Source: an uncultured bacterium
GTDB lineage: Bacteria; Bacillota; Clostridia; Lachnospirales; Lachnospiraceae
DNA length: 64,000 bases
Direction: 5' to 3'
Assembly: GCA_945828315.1 (NCBI GenBank)
Contig: CALZQA010000003.1
Coordinates: forward strand, 1 to 64,000
Positions 17,656 through 26,795 of this stretch are shown here, one piece after another. Numbering within the stretch: position 1 is the first letter of the stretch; the number at the start of each line of letters is the position of its first letter. A model generated the notes under the pieces. It searched no databases, was not told the DNA's origin, and worked only from the letters and a program-made list of their open reading frames with translations. The position numbers and the translations under genes are program-made.

Positions 17656-19521
17656 ATGAGCAGACCAGCATTGTCTGATGAGATATTACTGACGATCGAC
17701 CAGCCGGCGCGCTATATCGGCGGCGAGCTGAACATGGTAGAAAAAGATCCGGCTTCGGCAGATATCCGGTTCGCCATGTGTTTTCCGGATGTATATGAGA
17801 TTGGTATGTCACATCTCGGCATTCAGATTTTATATGATATGTTTAACCGGCGGGAGGATGTATACTGTGAGCGTGTCTATTCCCCGTGGCCGGATCTTCA
17901 TAAGATCATGAAAGAGCAGCATATTCCGCTGTTTGCGCTGGAGAGCCAGCAGCCGGTCAAAAACTTTGATTTTCTCGGCATCACCATTCAGTATGAGATG
18001 TGTTATACAAATATATTGCAGATCCTGGATCTGTCACAGATCCCGCTGCATGCAGAGGAACGTGGTGAGGATATGCCGATCGTGATCGGCGGAGGCCCAT
18101 GTACCTATAACCCGGAACCGATCGCTGAATTCTTTGACCTGTTTTATATCGGAGAGGGCGAGATCAGCTATGACGCATTATTTGCACTGTATAAGCGGTG
18201 CAAACGGGATGGGGTGAAACGTGAAGACTTTTTGCGCAGGGCAGCTCAGATTCCCGGTATTTATGTACCGTCCATGTATGAGGTCACCTATGGCAGTGAT
18301 GGTTGTCTGAAAAGCTTTACGCCGAAATATGAGGATATCCCGGCGAAAGTGGAAAAACAGCTCGTCATGGATATGGATGACGCGCCTTATCCAAGCAAAC
18401 CACTTGTGCCTTTTATCAAAGCAACTCAGGACCGTGTCGTTCTGGAAGTACAGAGAGGCTGTATCCGCGGCTGTCGTTTTTGTCAGGCAGGCATGATCTA
18501 TCGTCCGACACGGGAAAAGAACGTGGAACAGCTGAAAAAGTATGCCTATGAAATGTTAAAGAGTACCGGGCACGAGGAGATATCCCTGAGTTCTTTAAGT
18601 ACCAGCGATTATTCACAGCTGGAGGAACTCGTGAACTTCCTGATCGATAACTTTCATGACAAAGGAGTAAATATTTCCCTGCCGTCACTTCGGATCGATG
18701 CATTCTCCTTAGATGTGATGGGAAAGGTACAGGATATCAAAAAGAGCAGTCTGACGTTTGCGCCGGAGGCCGGTTCCCAGCGCATGCGTGATGTGATCAA
18801 CAAAGGGCTGACAAAAGACATCATTTTGGAGGGTGCAGGGCAGGCGTTTGAGGGCGGCTGGCAGAAAGTCAAACTGTATTTCATGCTCGGCCTGCCGACG
18901 GAGACAACAGAAGATATGCAGGCGATCGCAGAACTTGCAAATGATATTGCAGTCCGTTACTATGAGATTCCGAAAGAAAAGAGAAATGGAAAATGTCAGA
19001 TCACGATCTCTACCTCTTTCTTTGTGCCGAAGCCTTTTACACCGCTGCAATGGGCGACCATGTGTACGGCTGACGAATATCTCGGAAAGGCAAAGGTCGT
19101 CAATGAAGCAGTGAAAAACCAGTTGAACCGCAAGAGCATCCGCTACAACTGGCATGAGGCGGATGTCACAGTACTGGAAGGTGTATTTGCCAGAGGCGAC
19201 CGACGCGTTGCAGCGGCAATTGAGCGTGCCTACGAAAAGGGGGCATTGTTCGATGCATGGTCAGAGTATTTTGATAATGAGAGATGGCTGGAAGCATTTG
19301 CTGAAACAGGAGTGGATATCAGTTTTTATACCCTTCGTCCCCGGGAGCTGGACGAGCTGTTTCCGTGGGATTTCATCGATGCAGGTGTGACGAAAGAGTT
19401 TCTTCAGCGTGAGTGGAAACGGGCATGTGACGGTGTTGTGACACCAAACTGCCGCATGAATTGTTCCGGCTGCGGTGCAAGAAGATATGGAGGAGGTGTA
19501 TGCTTTGAAGGTCAGAATTAA
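17656..19521 (+). CDS. TIGR03960-family radical-SAM protein (B12-binding-like N-terminus)
   Basis: This is a 621-residue radical-SAM protein. The N-terminal part (DVYEIGMSHLGIQILYDMFN, VIGGGPCTYNPEPIAEFFDLF) resembles a B12-binding-like domain. The [4Fe-4S] motif GCIRGCRFCQAG (CxxxCxxC) sits near the middle, and further cysteines near the C-terminus (NCRMNCSGCGARRYGGG) could hold another metal. I chose the ATG at 17656, preceded by GGAGG, over the TTG at 17644. The next gene (TIGR03936) starts inside its end and is its constant partner in Firmicutes. Its substrate is not known to me; the position before rng and rplU suggests an RNA- or ribosome-related role, which is inference. Confidence 0.9.
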   Translation: MSRPALSDEILLTIDQPARYIGGELNMVEKDPASADIRFAMCFPDVYEIGMSHLGIQILYDMFNRREDVYCERVYSPWPDLHKIMKEQHIPLFALESQQPVKNFDFLGITIQYEMCYTNILQILDLSQIPLHAEERGEDMPIVIGGGPCTYNPEPIAEFFDLFYIGEGEISYDALFALYKRCKRDGVKREDFLRRAAQIPGIYVPSMYEVTYGSDGCLKSFTPKYEDIPAKVEKQLVMDMDDAPYPSKPLVPFIKATQDRVVLEVQRGCIRGCRFCQAGMIYRPTREKNVEQLKKYAYEMLKSTGHEEISLSSLSTSDYSQLEELVNFLIDNFHDKGVNISLPSLRIDAFSLDVMGKVQDIKKSSLTFAPEAGSQRMRDVINKGLTKDIILEGAGQAFEGGWQKVKLYFMLGLPTETTEDMQAIAELANDIAVRYYEIPKEKRNGKCQITISTSFFVPKPFTPLQWATMCTADEYLGKAKVVNEAVKNQLNRKSIRYNWHEADVTVLEGVFARGDRRVAAAIERAYEKGALFDAWSEYFDNERWLEAFAETGVDISFYTLRPRELDELFPWDFIDAGVTKEFLQREWKRACDGVVTPNCRMNCSGCGARRYGGGVCFEGQN

Positions 19522-20224
19522 ATTTTCCAAATCCGGCAACATGAAATTTATCGGACATCTGGATACGATGCGTTATTTTCAGAAAGCCATGCGCCGGGCA
19601 GATATCGACATTGCATATTCCACCGGATTTTCTCCGCATCAGATCATGTCCTTCGCTGCGCCGCTGGGCGTTGGAATCACCAGCGAAGGAGAATATCTGG
19701 ATATTGAAGTGAACAGCACAGATTCCACGGAAAAATCCGTGGCAGCGCTCAATGATGCCATGGTGAAGGGATTTTCGGTACTGGATTACCGCAGACTTCC
19801 CGACAACGCAAAGACTGCCATGTCCATCGTTACCTGCGCTGACTATACGCTGACGTATCGTGAAGGCTATGAGATCGATCGTTCCTTAGAGGAACTTCGT
19901 GAAGCAGTTCATGCATTTTATGAAGTACCTGAGAAAATTGAGATCGTTAAACAGACGAAAAAATCAGAAAAGATCATAGACTTAAAGCAGTTGGTGTACG
20001 ACTTCAAGGTCCTTGAAGTTGAAGGGAAACCGGCATTTTACCTGAAGGTATCCACCGGAAGCACAGATAACATCAAACCGGAGCTTGTACTGGAACATTT
20101 TTATAAATACCTTGGGCTTGACCTTAATGACTTTACGTTCCGAACGCATCGCCATGATGTATATACCGGAAATGCCACTGAAGGCTTTTATTCCTTGAAT
20201 GATATGGGAGAGATCATCCGATGA
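19505..20224 (+). CDS. TIGR03936-family radical-SAM-associated protein (DUF2344)
   Basis: This 239-residue protein lacks cysteine clusters of its own. It begins KVRIKFSKSGNMKFIGHLDTMRYFQKAMRR, the standard start of the DUF2344 family, which is found either fused to or directly after the TIGR03960 radical-SAM protein. The track start at 19475 is inside the upstream gene. A TTG at 19505 with GGAGGAGG eight bases upstream gives the usual family N-terminus (MKVRIKFSKSG), so I call a TTG start. It overlaps the upstream gene by 17 nt and the downstream rng by 4 nt (ATGA). Confidence 0.88.
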   Translation: MKVRIKFSKSGNMKFIGHLDTMRYFQKAMRRADIDIAYSTGFSPHQIMSFAAPLGVGITSEGEYLDIEVNSTDSTEKSVAALNDAMVKGFSVLDYRRLPDNAKTAMSIVTCADYTLTYREGYEIDRSLEELREAVHAFYEVPEKIEIVKQTKKSEKIIDLKQLVYDFKVLEVEGKPAFYLKVSTGSTDNIKPELVLEHFYKYLGLDLNDFTFRTHRHDVYTGNATEGFYSLNDMGEIIR

Positions 20225-21450
20225 GCCGTCGTTTTGTGATCACCAGGATAGAGATCGGCGGAAAAGTGCCGCTGGTCTGCGGAGTATTCGAGGAACACCG
20301 TATGCTGGAAGTCCAGTGCATCCCGGAGGACGCACCCCCTCAGATATTGAATAATATTTATGTAGGGCGGGTGTCTCAGGTCGTAAAAAATATCGGCGCT
20401 GCATTTGTGGAGATCAAAAAAGGCCAAAAATGCTTTCTTCCGATTTCTGATCTGAAACATCCTGTTTACGTGAAGCGGATCTCGGAGAAACAGCCGCTTT
20501 CACAGGGGGATGAACTTCTTGTTCAGATCGTGCGTGAAGCTGTAAAAACAAAAGATCCGCAGGTGTCCACAAACCTGTCACTGGCGGGCATCTACAGTGT
20601 TGTGACAAGCGGAGAAAAGAAGTTGGGTGTTTCAGGTAAGATCGACTCAGAAAAGCGAGAAATGCTGAGGGGTCTTGCAGCATCCGTTTACGATGAACAT
20701 TTTGGTGTGATCGTGCGGACGAACGCTGCGGATATTCCGGAAGGCAGTGAGCATGTCCTGACATCAGAGATCCGTTCGCTTCAGGAACAGATGCAGACGA
20801 TCCTGTCTCAGGCACCGTATCGCACGATCTATTCCGTGCTTCATAAAGCGCCGCCTGAATATATCCGGATCCTTCAAAATCAACCTTTGGAGCAGCTTTC
20901 TGAGGTTGTGACGGATGATGCAGCCATCTATGAGGAACTGACAGTTTTTGCTGACGCACACCCTGCCATGAAGCTCTCTGAAAAGCTTCGACGATACGAG
21001 GATCCGCAGCTTGAACTGCATAAACTATATTCGCTTCAGGTTCAGATGGAACGTGCACTTCAGAAAAAAATCTGGTTAAAGTCAGGTGCCAATCTTTTGA
21101 TCGAGTCGACGGAAGCGATGACTGTGATCGATGTGAACAGCAGCAAAAATGTCAAAAAAAAGTGCCCGGAAGAGCAGCATCTTCAGGTAAATCTTGAAGC
21201 TGCCGAGGAGATTGCCGCACAGCTTCGTCTGCGCAATATTTCCGGTATCATCATCATTGATTTTATCGACATGACATCTATTGAAGATAAGGAACATCTG
21301 CTGGCAGCTATGCGTTCCTTCGTAAAGACAGATCCGGTAAAAACTGAGGTCATCGATCTGACGAGACTGGGGCTGATGGAGCTGACGAGAAAAAAGACAC
21401 GCCGTCCACTGATGGAGCAGCTTGGCATGCAGGATCAGTCTGGAAAATAA
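20221..21450 (+). CDS. rng: Ribonuclease E/G family protein
   Basis: This 409-residue Rne/Rng endoribonuclease has an S1-like RNA-binding segment near the start (NNIYVGRVSQVVKNIGAAFVEI) and the DNase-I-like catalytic stretch with the magnesium-binding aspartates (TVIDVNSSKN, IIIIDFIDM). It cleaves single-stranded AU-rich RNA, including 16S rRNA precursors. The protein ends shortly after ELTRKKTRRPL and lacks the C-terminal zinc-link cysteines (CPxC) of E. coli RNase E/G, so oligomerisation may differ. It is translationally coupled to the upstream TIGR03936 gene by ATGA overlap. The gene symbol follows the family; an rne label would be equally possible. Confidence 0.88.
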   Translation: MSRRFVITRIEIGGKVPLVCGVFEEHRMLEVQCIPEDAPPQILNNIYVGRVSQVVKNIGAAFVEIKKGQKCFLPISDLKHPVYVKRISEKQPLSQGDELLVQIVREAVKTKDPQVSTNLSLAGIYSVVTSGEKKLGVSGKIDSEKREMLRGLAASVYDEHFGVIVRTNAADIPEGSEHVLTSEIRSLQEQMQTILSQAPYRTIYSVLHKAPPEYIRILQNQPLEQLSEVVTDDAAIYEELTVFADAHPAMKLSEKLRRYEDPQLELHKLYSLQVQMERALQKKIWLKSGANLLIESTEAMTVIDVNSSKNVKKKCPEEQHLQVNLEAAEEIAAQLRLRNISGIIIIDFIDMTSIEDKEHLLAAMRSFVKTDPVKTEVIDLTRLGLMELTRKKTRRPLMEQLGMQDQSGK

Positions 21451-21484
21451 TTGATAAAAAACCAAAAAAATCCCCAAAAAACAG

Positions 21485-21513
21485 TTGACGGGCTGACAAA
21501 GAAATGCTATGAT
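21485..21513 (+). promoter_or_regulatory. Sigma-A promoter of rplU-prp-rpmA
   Basis: TTGACG (21485-21490) and TATGAT (21508-21513) are separated by 17 nt, right after the rng stop and directly before the L21 leader. Strong match in both hexamers. Confidence 0.85.
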
Positions 21514-21519
21514 ACATGA

Positions 21520-21620
21520 GTATGCCGCACAGTGAGGTCTAAAAGTATGTTCTTTTTTACCGTTTTCCGGTCAGATCGAACATCACCACAACTGGCGAGT
21601 AATGATAATAGGAGGTGCCA
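21520..21620 (+). ncRNA. Ribosomal protein L21 leader (cis-regulatory mRNA structure)
   Basis: The 5' untranslated region before rplU holds nested pairings: ATGTTC (21547-21552) pairs with GAACAT (21578-21583), enclosing ACCG-TTTTC-CGGT (21559-21571). Its place and size fit the L21 leader described for Firmicutes, an autoregulatory binding site for L21. A covariance-model match would settle the identity; the structure itself is seen in the sequence. Confidence 0.65.
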
Positions 21621-21621
21621 T

Positions 21622-21927
21622 ATGTACGCAATTATAGCAACAGGTGGTAAGCAGTACAAAGTATCCGAGGGCGATATCATTACCATTGAGAAGCTTGGTG
21701 TAGAGGCTGGCGAGACAGTTACTTTTGATCAGGTGATTGCTGTAAACGACGGAACCATGAAGGTTGCAGATGACGTAAAGAACGCGACTGTAACTGCAAG
21801 CGTTGTAAAAGAAGGACGCGGTAAGAAGGTTATCGTTTACAAGTATAAGAGAAAAACCGGTTATCATAAGAAAAACGGTCACAGACAGGCTTTCACTCAG
21901 GTGAAGATCGAAAAAATTAATGGCTAA
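21622..21927 (+). CDS. rplU: 50S ribosomal protein L21
   Basis: This is a 101-residue ribosomal protein with the L21 hallmarks [14 protein letters not shown] and [22 protein letters not shown]. The track ORF begins 90 nt upstream within the leader; I take the ATG at 21622, preceded by AGGAGG, as the start because this is the conserved L21 N-terminus. It is followed after 19 nt by prp and then rpmA, the standard L21-Prp-L27 operon of Firmicutes. Confidence 0.97.
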   Translation: MYAIIATGGKQYKVSEGDIITIEKLGVEAGETVTFDQVIAVNDGTMKVADDVKNATVTASVVKEGRGKKVIVYKYKRKTGYHKKNGHRQAFTQVKIEKING

Positions 21928-21946
21928 TTGATACTGGTGAATTGTT

Positions 21947-22276
21947 ATGACTCATGTAACGATTTACAGAAATCAAGAAAACGCATTTACAGGTTTCCTC
22001 TGCGAGGGACATGCAGGGTACGCCGATGCAGGCGAAGATATTGTCTGTGCAGGTATCTCGACACTGGTGATCAACACGATCAACTCCATTGAGGCACTGA
22101 CGGCAACGCAGATCCTTGCAGATGCGGATGAGGAGAGCGGAACGATTCACGTGAACCTTCCTTCCGGCTGTGATGAGCAGGCAAAGCTTCTTGTAGATGC
22201 AATGATTTTAGGCTTACAAGGAATACAAACAAATTATGGGAAGAAATTCCTGACACTAGATTTCAAGGAGGTGTAA
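21947..22276 (+). CDS. prp: Ribosomal-processing cysteine protease Prp
   Basis: Prp removes the N-terminal extension of ribosomal protein L27 in Firmicutes and relatives. The 109-residue protein has the catalytic histidine in GHAGYADAGEDIVCAGIS and the catalytic cysteine in the same motif (IVCAG). It lies between rplU and rpmA, and the adjacent L27 carries the extension that Prp cuts, so the context is fully consistent. Confidence 0.94.
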   Translation: MTHVTIYRNQENAFTGFLCEGHAGYADAGEDIVCAGISTLVINTINSIEALTATQILADADEESGTIHVNLPSGCDEQAKLLVDAMILGLQGIQTNYGKKFLTLDFKEV

Positions 22277-22279
22277 CCA

Positions 22280-22570
22280 ATGTTTGAATTGAACCTTCAG
22301 TTTTTTGCACATAAAAAGGGAGTTGGATCAACCAAGAACGGTCGTGATTCAGAGGCAAAGAGATTAGGTGCAAAGAGAGCAGACGGACAGTTCGTAAAGG
22401 CTGGTAATATCATTTACAGACAGCGTGGAACCAAGATTCATCCTGGTGTAAACGTTGGAATCGGCGGAGATGATACCTTATTCGCTCTGACAAGTGGTAT
22501 TTTAAGATTTGAGAGAAAGGGTAGAGACAAGAAGCAGGCTTCTGTTTATCCCGTAGCTGAAAACGAATAA
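22280..22570 (+). CDS. rpmA: 50S ribosomal protein L27 with Prp-cleaved N-terminal extension
   Basis: L27 sits near the peptidyl-transferase centre. The 96-residue precursor begins [24 protein letters not shown]; the nine residues before AHKKG are the extension that Prp removes to expose the functional N-terminus. The remaining sequence ([34 protein letters not shown]) is standard. AAGGAGG precedes the ATG, and prp ends 3 nt upstream. Confidence 0.97.
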   Translation: MFELNLQFFAHKKGVGSTKNGRDSEAKRLGAKRADGQFVKAGNIIYRQRGTKIHPGVNVGIGGDDTLFALTSGILRFERKGRDKKQASVYPVAENE

Positions 22571-22578
22571 GAAGTAAA

Positions 22579-22612
22579 TGGGCTGTTGCAGTTTTGTAAC
22601 AGCTCATTTTTA
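22579..22612 (+). terminator. Terminator between rpmA and obgE
   Basis: ATGGGCTGTTGCA (22579-22591 approximately) pairs with TGTAACAGCTCAT, allowing two G-U pairs, over a short TTT-type loop, and runs into TTTTTAT. It probably ends or attenuates the ribosomal-protein transcript. No separate strong promoter for obgE is visible, so partial readthrough is likely. Confidence 0.75.
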
Positions 22613-22627
22613 TCATGATCAATTTAG

Positions 22628-23923
<1,296 letters not shown>

Positions 23924-23936
23924 ACGGAGGACAAAC

Positions 23937-24233
23937 ATGGAATTCACTAGTAAACAGCGTTCCTACTTAAAGGGACTTGCAAGTACGGAGGACGCGATCT
24001 TTCAGATCGGGAAGTCATCGATCACACCGAGCATGATCCAGGCGATCGACGATGCGATCGAAAAGCGTGAGCTGATCAAAATATCTGTCCTGAAAAACTG
24101 TATGGACGACCCGCGTGAACTGGCAGAGATCGTTGCAGAACGAACACACTCCAATGTCGTCATTGTGATCGGGAAAAAGCTCGTTCTATATCGTCCCAAC
24201 CGGAAAAATCCGAAGATCGTTCTTCCAAAATAG
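23937..24233 (+). CDS. yhbY: YhbY/CRM-domain RNA-binding protein
   Basis: This 98-residue protein consists of one CRM (YhbY) domain: LTSKQRSYLKGLA-like start, IFQIGKSSITPSMIQAIDDAIEKRELIKI, and a GKKLVLYR end. YhbY proteins bind pre-50S ribosomes. The ATG at 23937 is chosen because CGGAGG lies before it and the domain starts there; the track start at 23907 is inside obgE. Confidence 0.92.
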   Translation: MEFTSKQRSYLKGLASTEDAIFQIGKSSITPSMIQAIDDAIEKRELIKISVLKNCMDDPRELAEIVAERTHSNVVIVIGKKLVLYRPNRKNPKIVLPK

Positions 24234-24245
24234 GAGGCTTCTTTC

Positions 24246-24860
24246 ATGAAAAAAATTGGTATTATGGGCGGCACCTTTGATCCAATCCATAATGGACATC
24301 TTCTGATCGCGGAAAATGCCTTTGAGCAGCTTTCGCTGGATGAGGTGCGTTTTATACCAACGGGAAGATCTCCCCACAAGCAGGGGAAAAAGATTACAGC
24401 CGGTGCGCATCGTCTGCGCATGGTAGAACTTGCTATTGCAGATAATCCTGCGTTTGCAGCTGACGACAGGGAATTGCGTTCTGACGAAATCAGCTACTCC
24501 TATATCACGTTGCAAAAAATGCATGAAAGTTCACCCGAAGATGAACTGTATTTTATCATGGGCGGTGATTCACTGCGTGATTTTAAGACCTGGTACCACC
24601 CGGAACTGATCTGTTCCTGCGCAACGCTTGTGGCAGCGATCCGGGATGACTGTGACCGACAGCATCTGCATACCTATGCAGAGGAACTCCGGCAGCTTTT
24701 TTCTGCCGATGTGCGTTTGATACGGACACCGAATCTGTCGGTTGCCTCCAGTGAGTTGCGCAGACGTGCAGCCGCCGGTGAAACGATCCGATATCAGGTA
24801 CCGGAAACCGTGCGGACTTATATAAAAGCCAATCACCTGTACCAAAATACGGATTCATGA
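24246..24860 (+). CDS. nadD: Nicotinate-nucleotide adenylyltransferase
   Basis: NadD adenylates nicotinate mononucleotide in NAD synthesis. The 204-residue protein has the nucleotidyltransferase signature GTFDPIHNGH (residues 9-18), the FIPTGRSPHK substrate loop and the SSELRRR motif near the C-terminus. It shares the operon with yqeK and rsfS, the usual Firmicute arrangement. With pncC at the left edge, two pyridine-nucleotide genes occur in the window. Confidence 0.95.
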   Translation: MKKIGIMGGTFDPIHNGHLLIAENAFEQLSLDEVRFIPTGRSPHKQGKKITAGAHRLRMVELAIADNPAFAADDRELRSDEISYSYITLQKMHESSPEDELYFIMGGDSLRDFKTWYHPELICSCATLVAAIRDDCDRQHLHTYAEELRQLFSADVRLIRTPNLSVASSELRRRAAAGETIRYQVPETVRTYIKANHLYQNTDS

Positions 24861-24899
24861 TCGTAATCTTTAAAGTATTGATAGAAGGACAACGGAAGC

Positions 24900-25469
24900 A
24901 TGAATGAAAAAATCATAAAATTACAGCATAAAATAGAGAAGAAACTGGATGAGTACCGTTACGAGCATACACTTGGTGTGATGTATACGGCTGCGGCACT
25001 TGCAATGCGTCATGAAGTTGATCTCGACGAAGCATTACTTGCAGGCTTGCTGCATGACTGTGCAAAATGCTATCCGGATGAGAAAAAGTTTGAGCTGTGC
25101 GAAAAATATGATGTGGAGCTCACTGATGTGGAACGGCAGAATACAGCATTAATTCATGCAAAACTGGGCGCGGTGCTGGCAAGAGAAAAATATGATGTAG
25201 AAAGCGATGCAGTCTGCCGGGCCATCGCGACACACACCACCGGAGCACCTGCGATGGACAAGCTGCAGCAGATTGTATTCATTGCCGATTATATCGAACC
25301 CCACAGAGATCGCGCCGGACGTCTCAACGAGATCCGCTATGCTGCATTCGAAGATCTGGATAAAGCCTGTCGTATGATACTGACGGATACGCTGACGTAT
25401 CTTTCGGATTCGCCAAAGATGGTTGACCCGATGACGAAAGAAACGTATGATTATTATATATCTGATTAA
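24900..25469 (+). CDS. yqeK: HD-domain bis(5'-nucleosyl)-tetraphosphatase YqeK
   Basis: YqeK is an HD-domain hydrolase that splits diadenosine tetraphosphate symmetrically into ADP. The 189-residue protein contains RYEHTLGV, the metal-binding LLHDCAK (HD pair), HAKLGAVLA, IATHTTG and the FIADYIEPHRD motif that defines the family. It follows nadD after 39 nt and precedes rsfS after 12 nt. Confidence 0.93.
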   Translation: MNEKIIKLQHKIEKKLDEYRYEHTLGVMYTAAALAMRHEVDLDEALLAGLLHDCAKCYPDEKKFELCEKYDVELTDVERQNTALIHAKLGAVLAREKYDVESDAVCRAIATHTTGAPAMDKLQQIVFIADYIEPHRDRAGRLNEIRYAAFEDLDKACRMILTDTLTYLSDSPKMVDPMTKETYDYYISD

Positions 25470-25481
25470 GGAGGAAAACGA

Positions 25482-25832
25482 ATGACAGAGAGTGCAAAAT
25501 TTGCTAAGGTTGCTTACAATGCACTGGCAGACAAAAAGGGAGACAATATCAAGATCATTGATATCAGTGAGATCTCACCGATCGCAGATTACTTTATCAT
25601 TGCAGACGGTACCAACCAGAATCAGCTGCAGGCGATGTGTGATGCTGTGGAAGAAGAACTGTATAAGGCAGGCTGCAAGCTGAAGCAGACGGAAGGAAAT
25701 CGAAATTCCACATGGATCCTCATGGACTACGGTGATGTGATCGTACATGTGTTTTCGAAGGAAGACCGTCTGTTTTACGATCTGGAGCGTATCTGGACAG
25801 ACGGGAAAGAAGTATCTGTGGAAGAACTGTAG
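25482..25832 (+). CDS. rsfS: Ribosomal silencing factor RsfS
   Basis: RsfS binds L14 on free 50S subunits and blocks joining with 30S subunits during nutrient limitation. The 116-residue protein has the family segments DIKIIDISEISPIADYF-like start, IIADGTNQNQLQAMCD and WILMDYGDVIVHVF. AAGGAGG precedes the ATG. Last gene of the obgE-to-rsfS series. Confidence 0.95.
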   Translation: MTESAKFAKVAYNALADKKGDNIKIIDISEISPIADYFIIADGTNQNQLQAMCDAVEEELYKAGCKLKQTEGNRNSTWILMDYGDVIVHVFSKEDRLFYDLERIWTDGKEVSVEEL

Positions 25833-25862
25833 AAAAACAAACAGAAAAAAGGGGAGTATGTT

Positions 25863-26795
25863 ATGGGGGAAAAACCGGTATTGGTGATCATGGCTGCCGG
25901 TCTCGGCAGCCGTTATGGCGGTCTCAAGCAGCTTGATGCAATGGATGAGGGTGGTCATCGTCTGATCGACTACGCTGTTTTCGATGCAAAAAGAGCAGGC
26001 TTTGAGACTGTTTTTTTCATTATTCGAAAAGAAAATCAGGAGGATTTTCACAGGCTGATCGGCAGTCGTATGGAGGCCGTCATGAATGTAAACTATATTT
26101 ATCAGGAACTTACTCATGTACCTGAAGAGCTTTCTGTACCGGCAGGCCGGATCAAACCGCTTGGGACCGGGCATGCTATCTGGTGCTGCAAAGATGCGGT
26201 TAAAAGTCCATTCGTTGTGATCAATGCGGATGATTATTACGGAGTGAGTCCCTATCAGCAGATGCACGACTATCTGATCGGATTACCTTCAGATTCCGCA
26301 ACTGCTTACGCGATGGCCGGTTTTCGACTGGATCGCACCCTTAGTGAGCATGGAACCGTAGCCAGAGGCATCTGTCAGACCGACCGGTCCGGTTTTCTGC
26401 GCTCTATTGATGAACAGACCTCCATCGAGAAAAAGGATGGCAGGATCTATGCTCTGCCACAGGAAAATACGGAACCGCTCATTCTGTCGCCGGATACAAC
26501 CGTATCCATGAATATGTGGGGCTTCACACCGGACGTATTTGCCTTTTTGGAAGACGGACTTTCCCGTTTTATAAATACGACACTTCCGGAAGATCCTTTG
26601 AAATCCGAATATTATCTTCCGAAAGAGATCGACCGGCTTGTAGAAGCCGGAGCCGCTCATGTGCGTGTACTTCCTGTCGCTGAACAGTGGTACGGCGTTA
26701 CATACAAAGAGGATAAGCCGCTTGTCACAGCTGCACTTGCACGGATGCAGAAAGAAGGTATTTACCCGAAATATTTATGGGAGGTCATGAAATGA
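25863..26795 (+). CDS. Sugar-phosphate nucleotidyltransferase family protein
   Basis: This is a 310-residue nucleotidyltransferase with the NTP-binding loop MAAGLGSRYGGLKQL near the N-terminus and VVINADDYYG as the metal-binding aspartate motif. Enzymes of this type make UDP- or other NDP-sugars from a sugar 1-phosphate. The exact sugar is not clear. The next gene, a hexosamine-kinase-like protein, overlaps it by 4 nt (ATGA), which suggests that the kinase supplies the sugar 1-phosphate used here, possibly N-acetylhexosamine 1-phosphate. That link is inference. Confidence 0.82.
   Translation: MGEKPVLVIMAAGLGSRYGGLKQLDAMDEGGHRLIDYAVFDAKRAGFETVFFIIRKENQEDFHRLIGSRMEAVMNVNYIYQELTHVPEELSVPAGRIKPLGTGHAIWCCKDAVKSPFVVINADDYYGVSPYQQMHDYLIGLPSDSATAYAMAGFRLDRTLSEHGTVARGICQTDRSGFLRSIDEQTSIEKKDGRIYALPQENTEPLILSPDTTVSMNMWGFTPDVFAFLEDGLSRFINTTLPEDPLKSEYYLPKEIDRLVEAGAAHVRVLPVAEQWYGVTYKEDKPLVTAALARMQKEGIYPKYLWEVMK

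Noticed and set aside
20414-21058. 214-residue minus-strand ORF opposite the RNase G/E gene
   Set aside because: Antisense shadow without a start signal; the + strand carries the conserved RNase.
21532-21621. N-terminal extension of L21 in the ORF track
   Set aside because: The extra 30 residues fall in the structured L21 leader; conserved L21 starts at MYAIIATGG with a good Shine-Dalgarno sequence.
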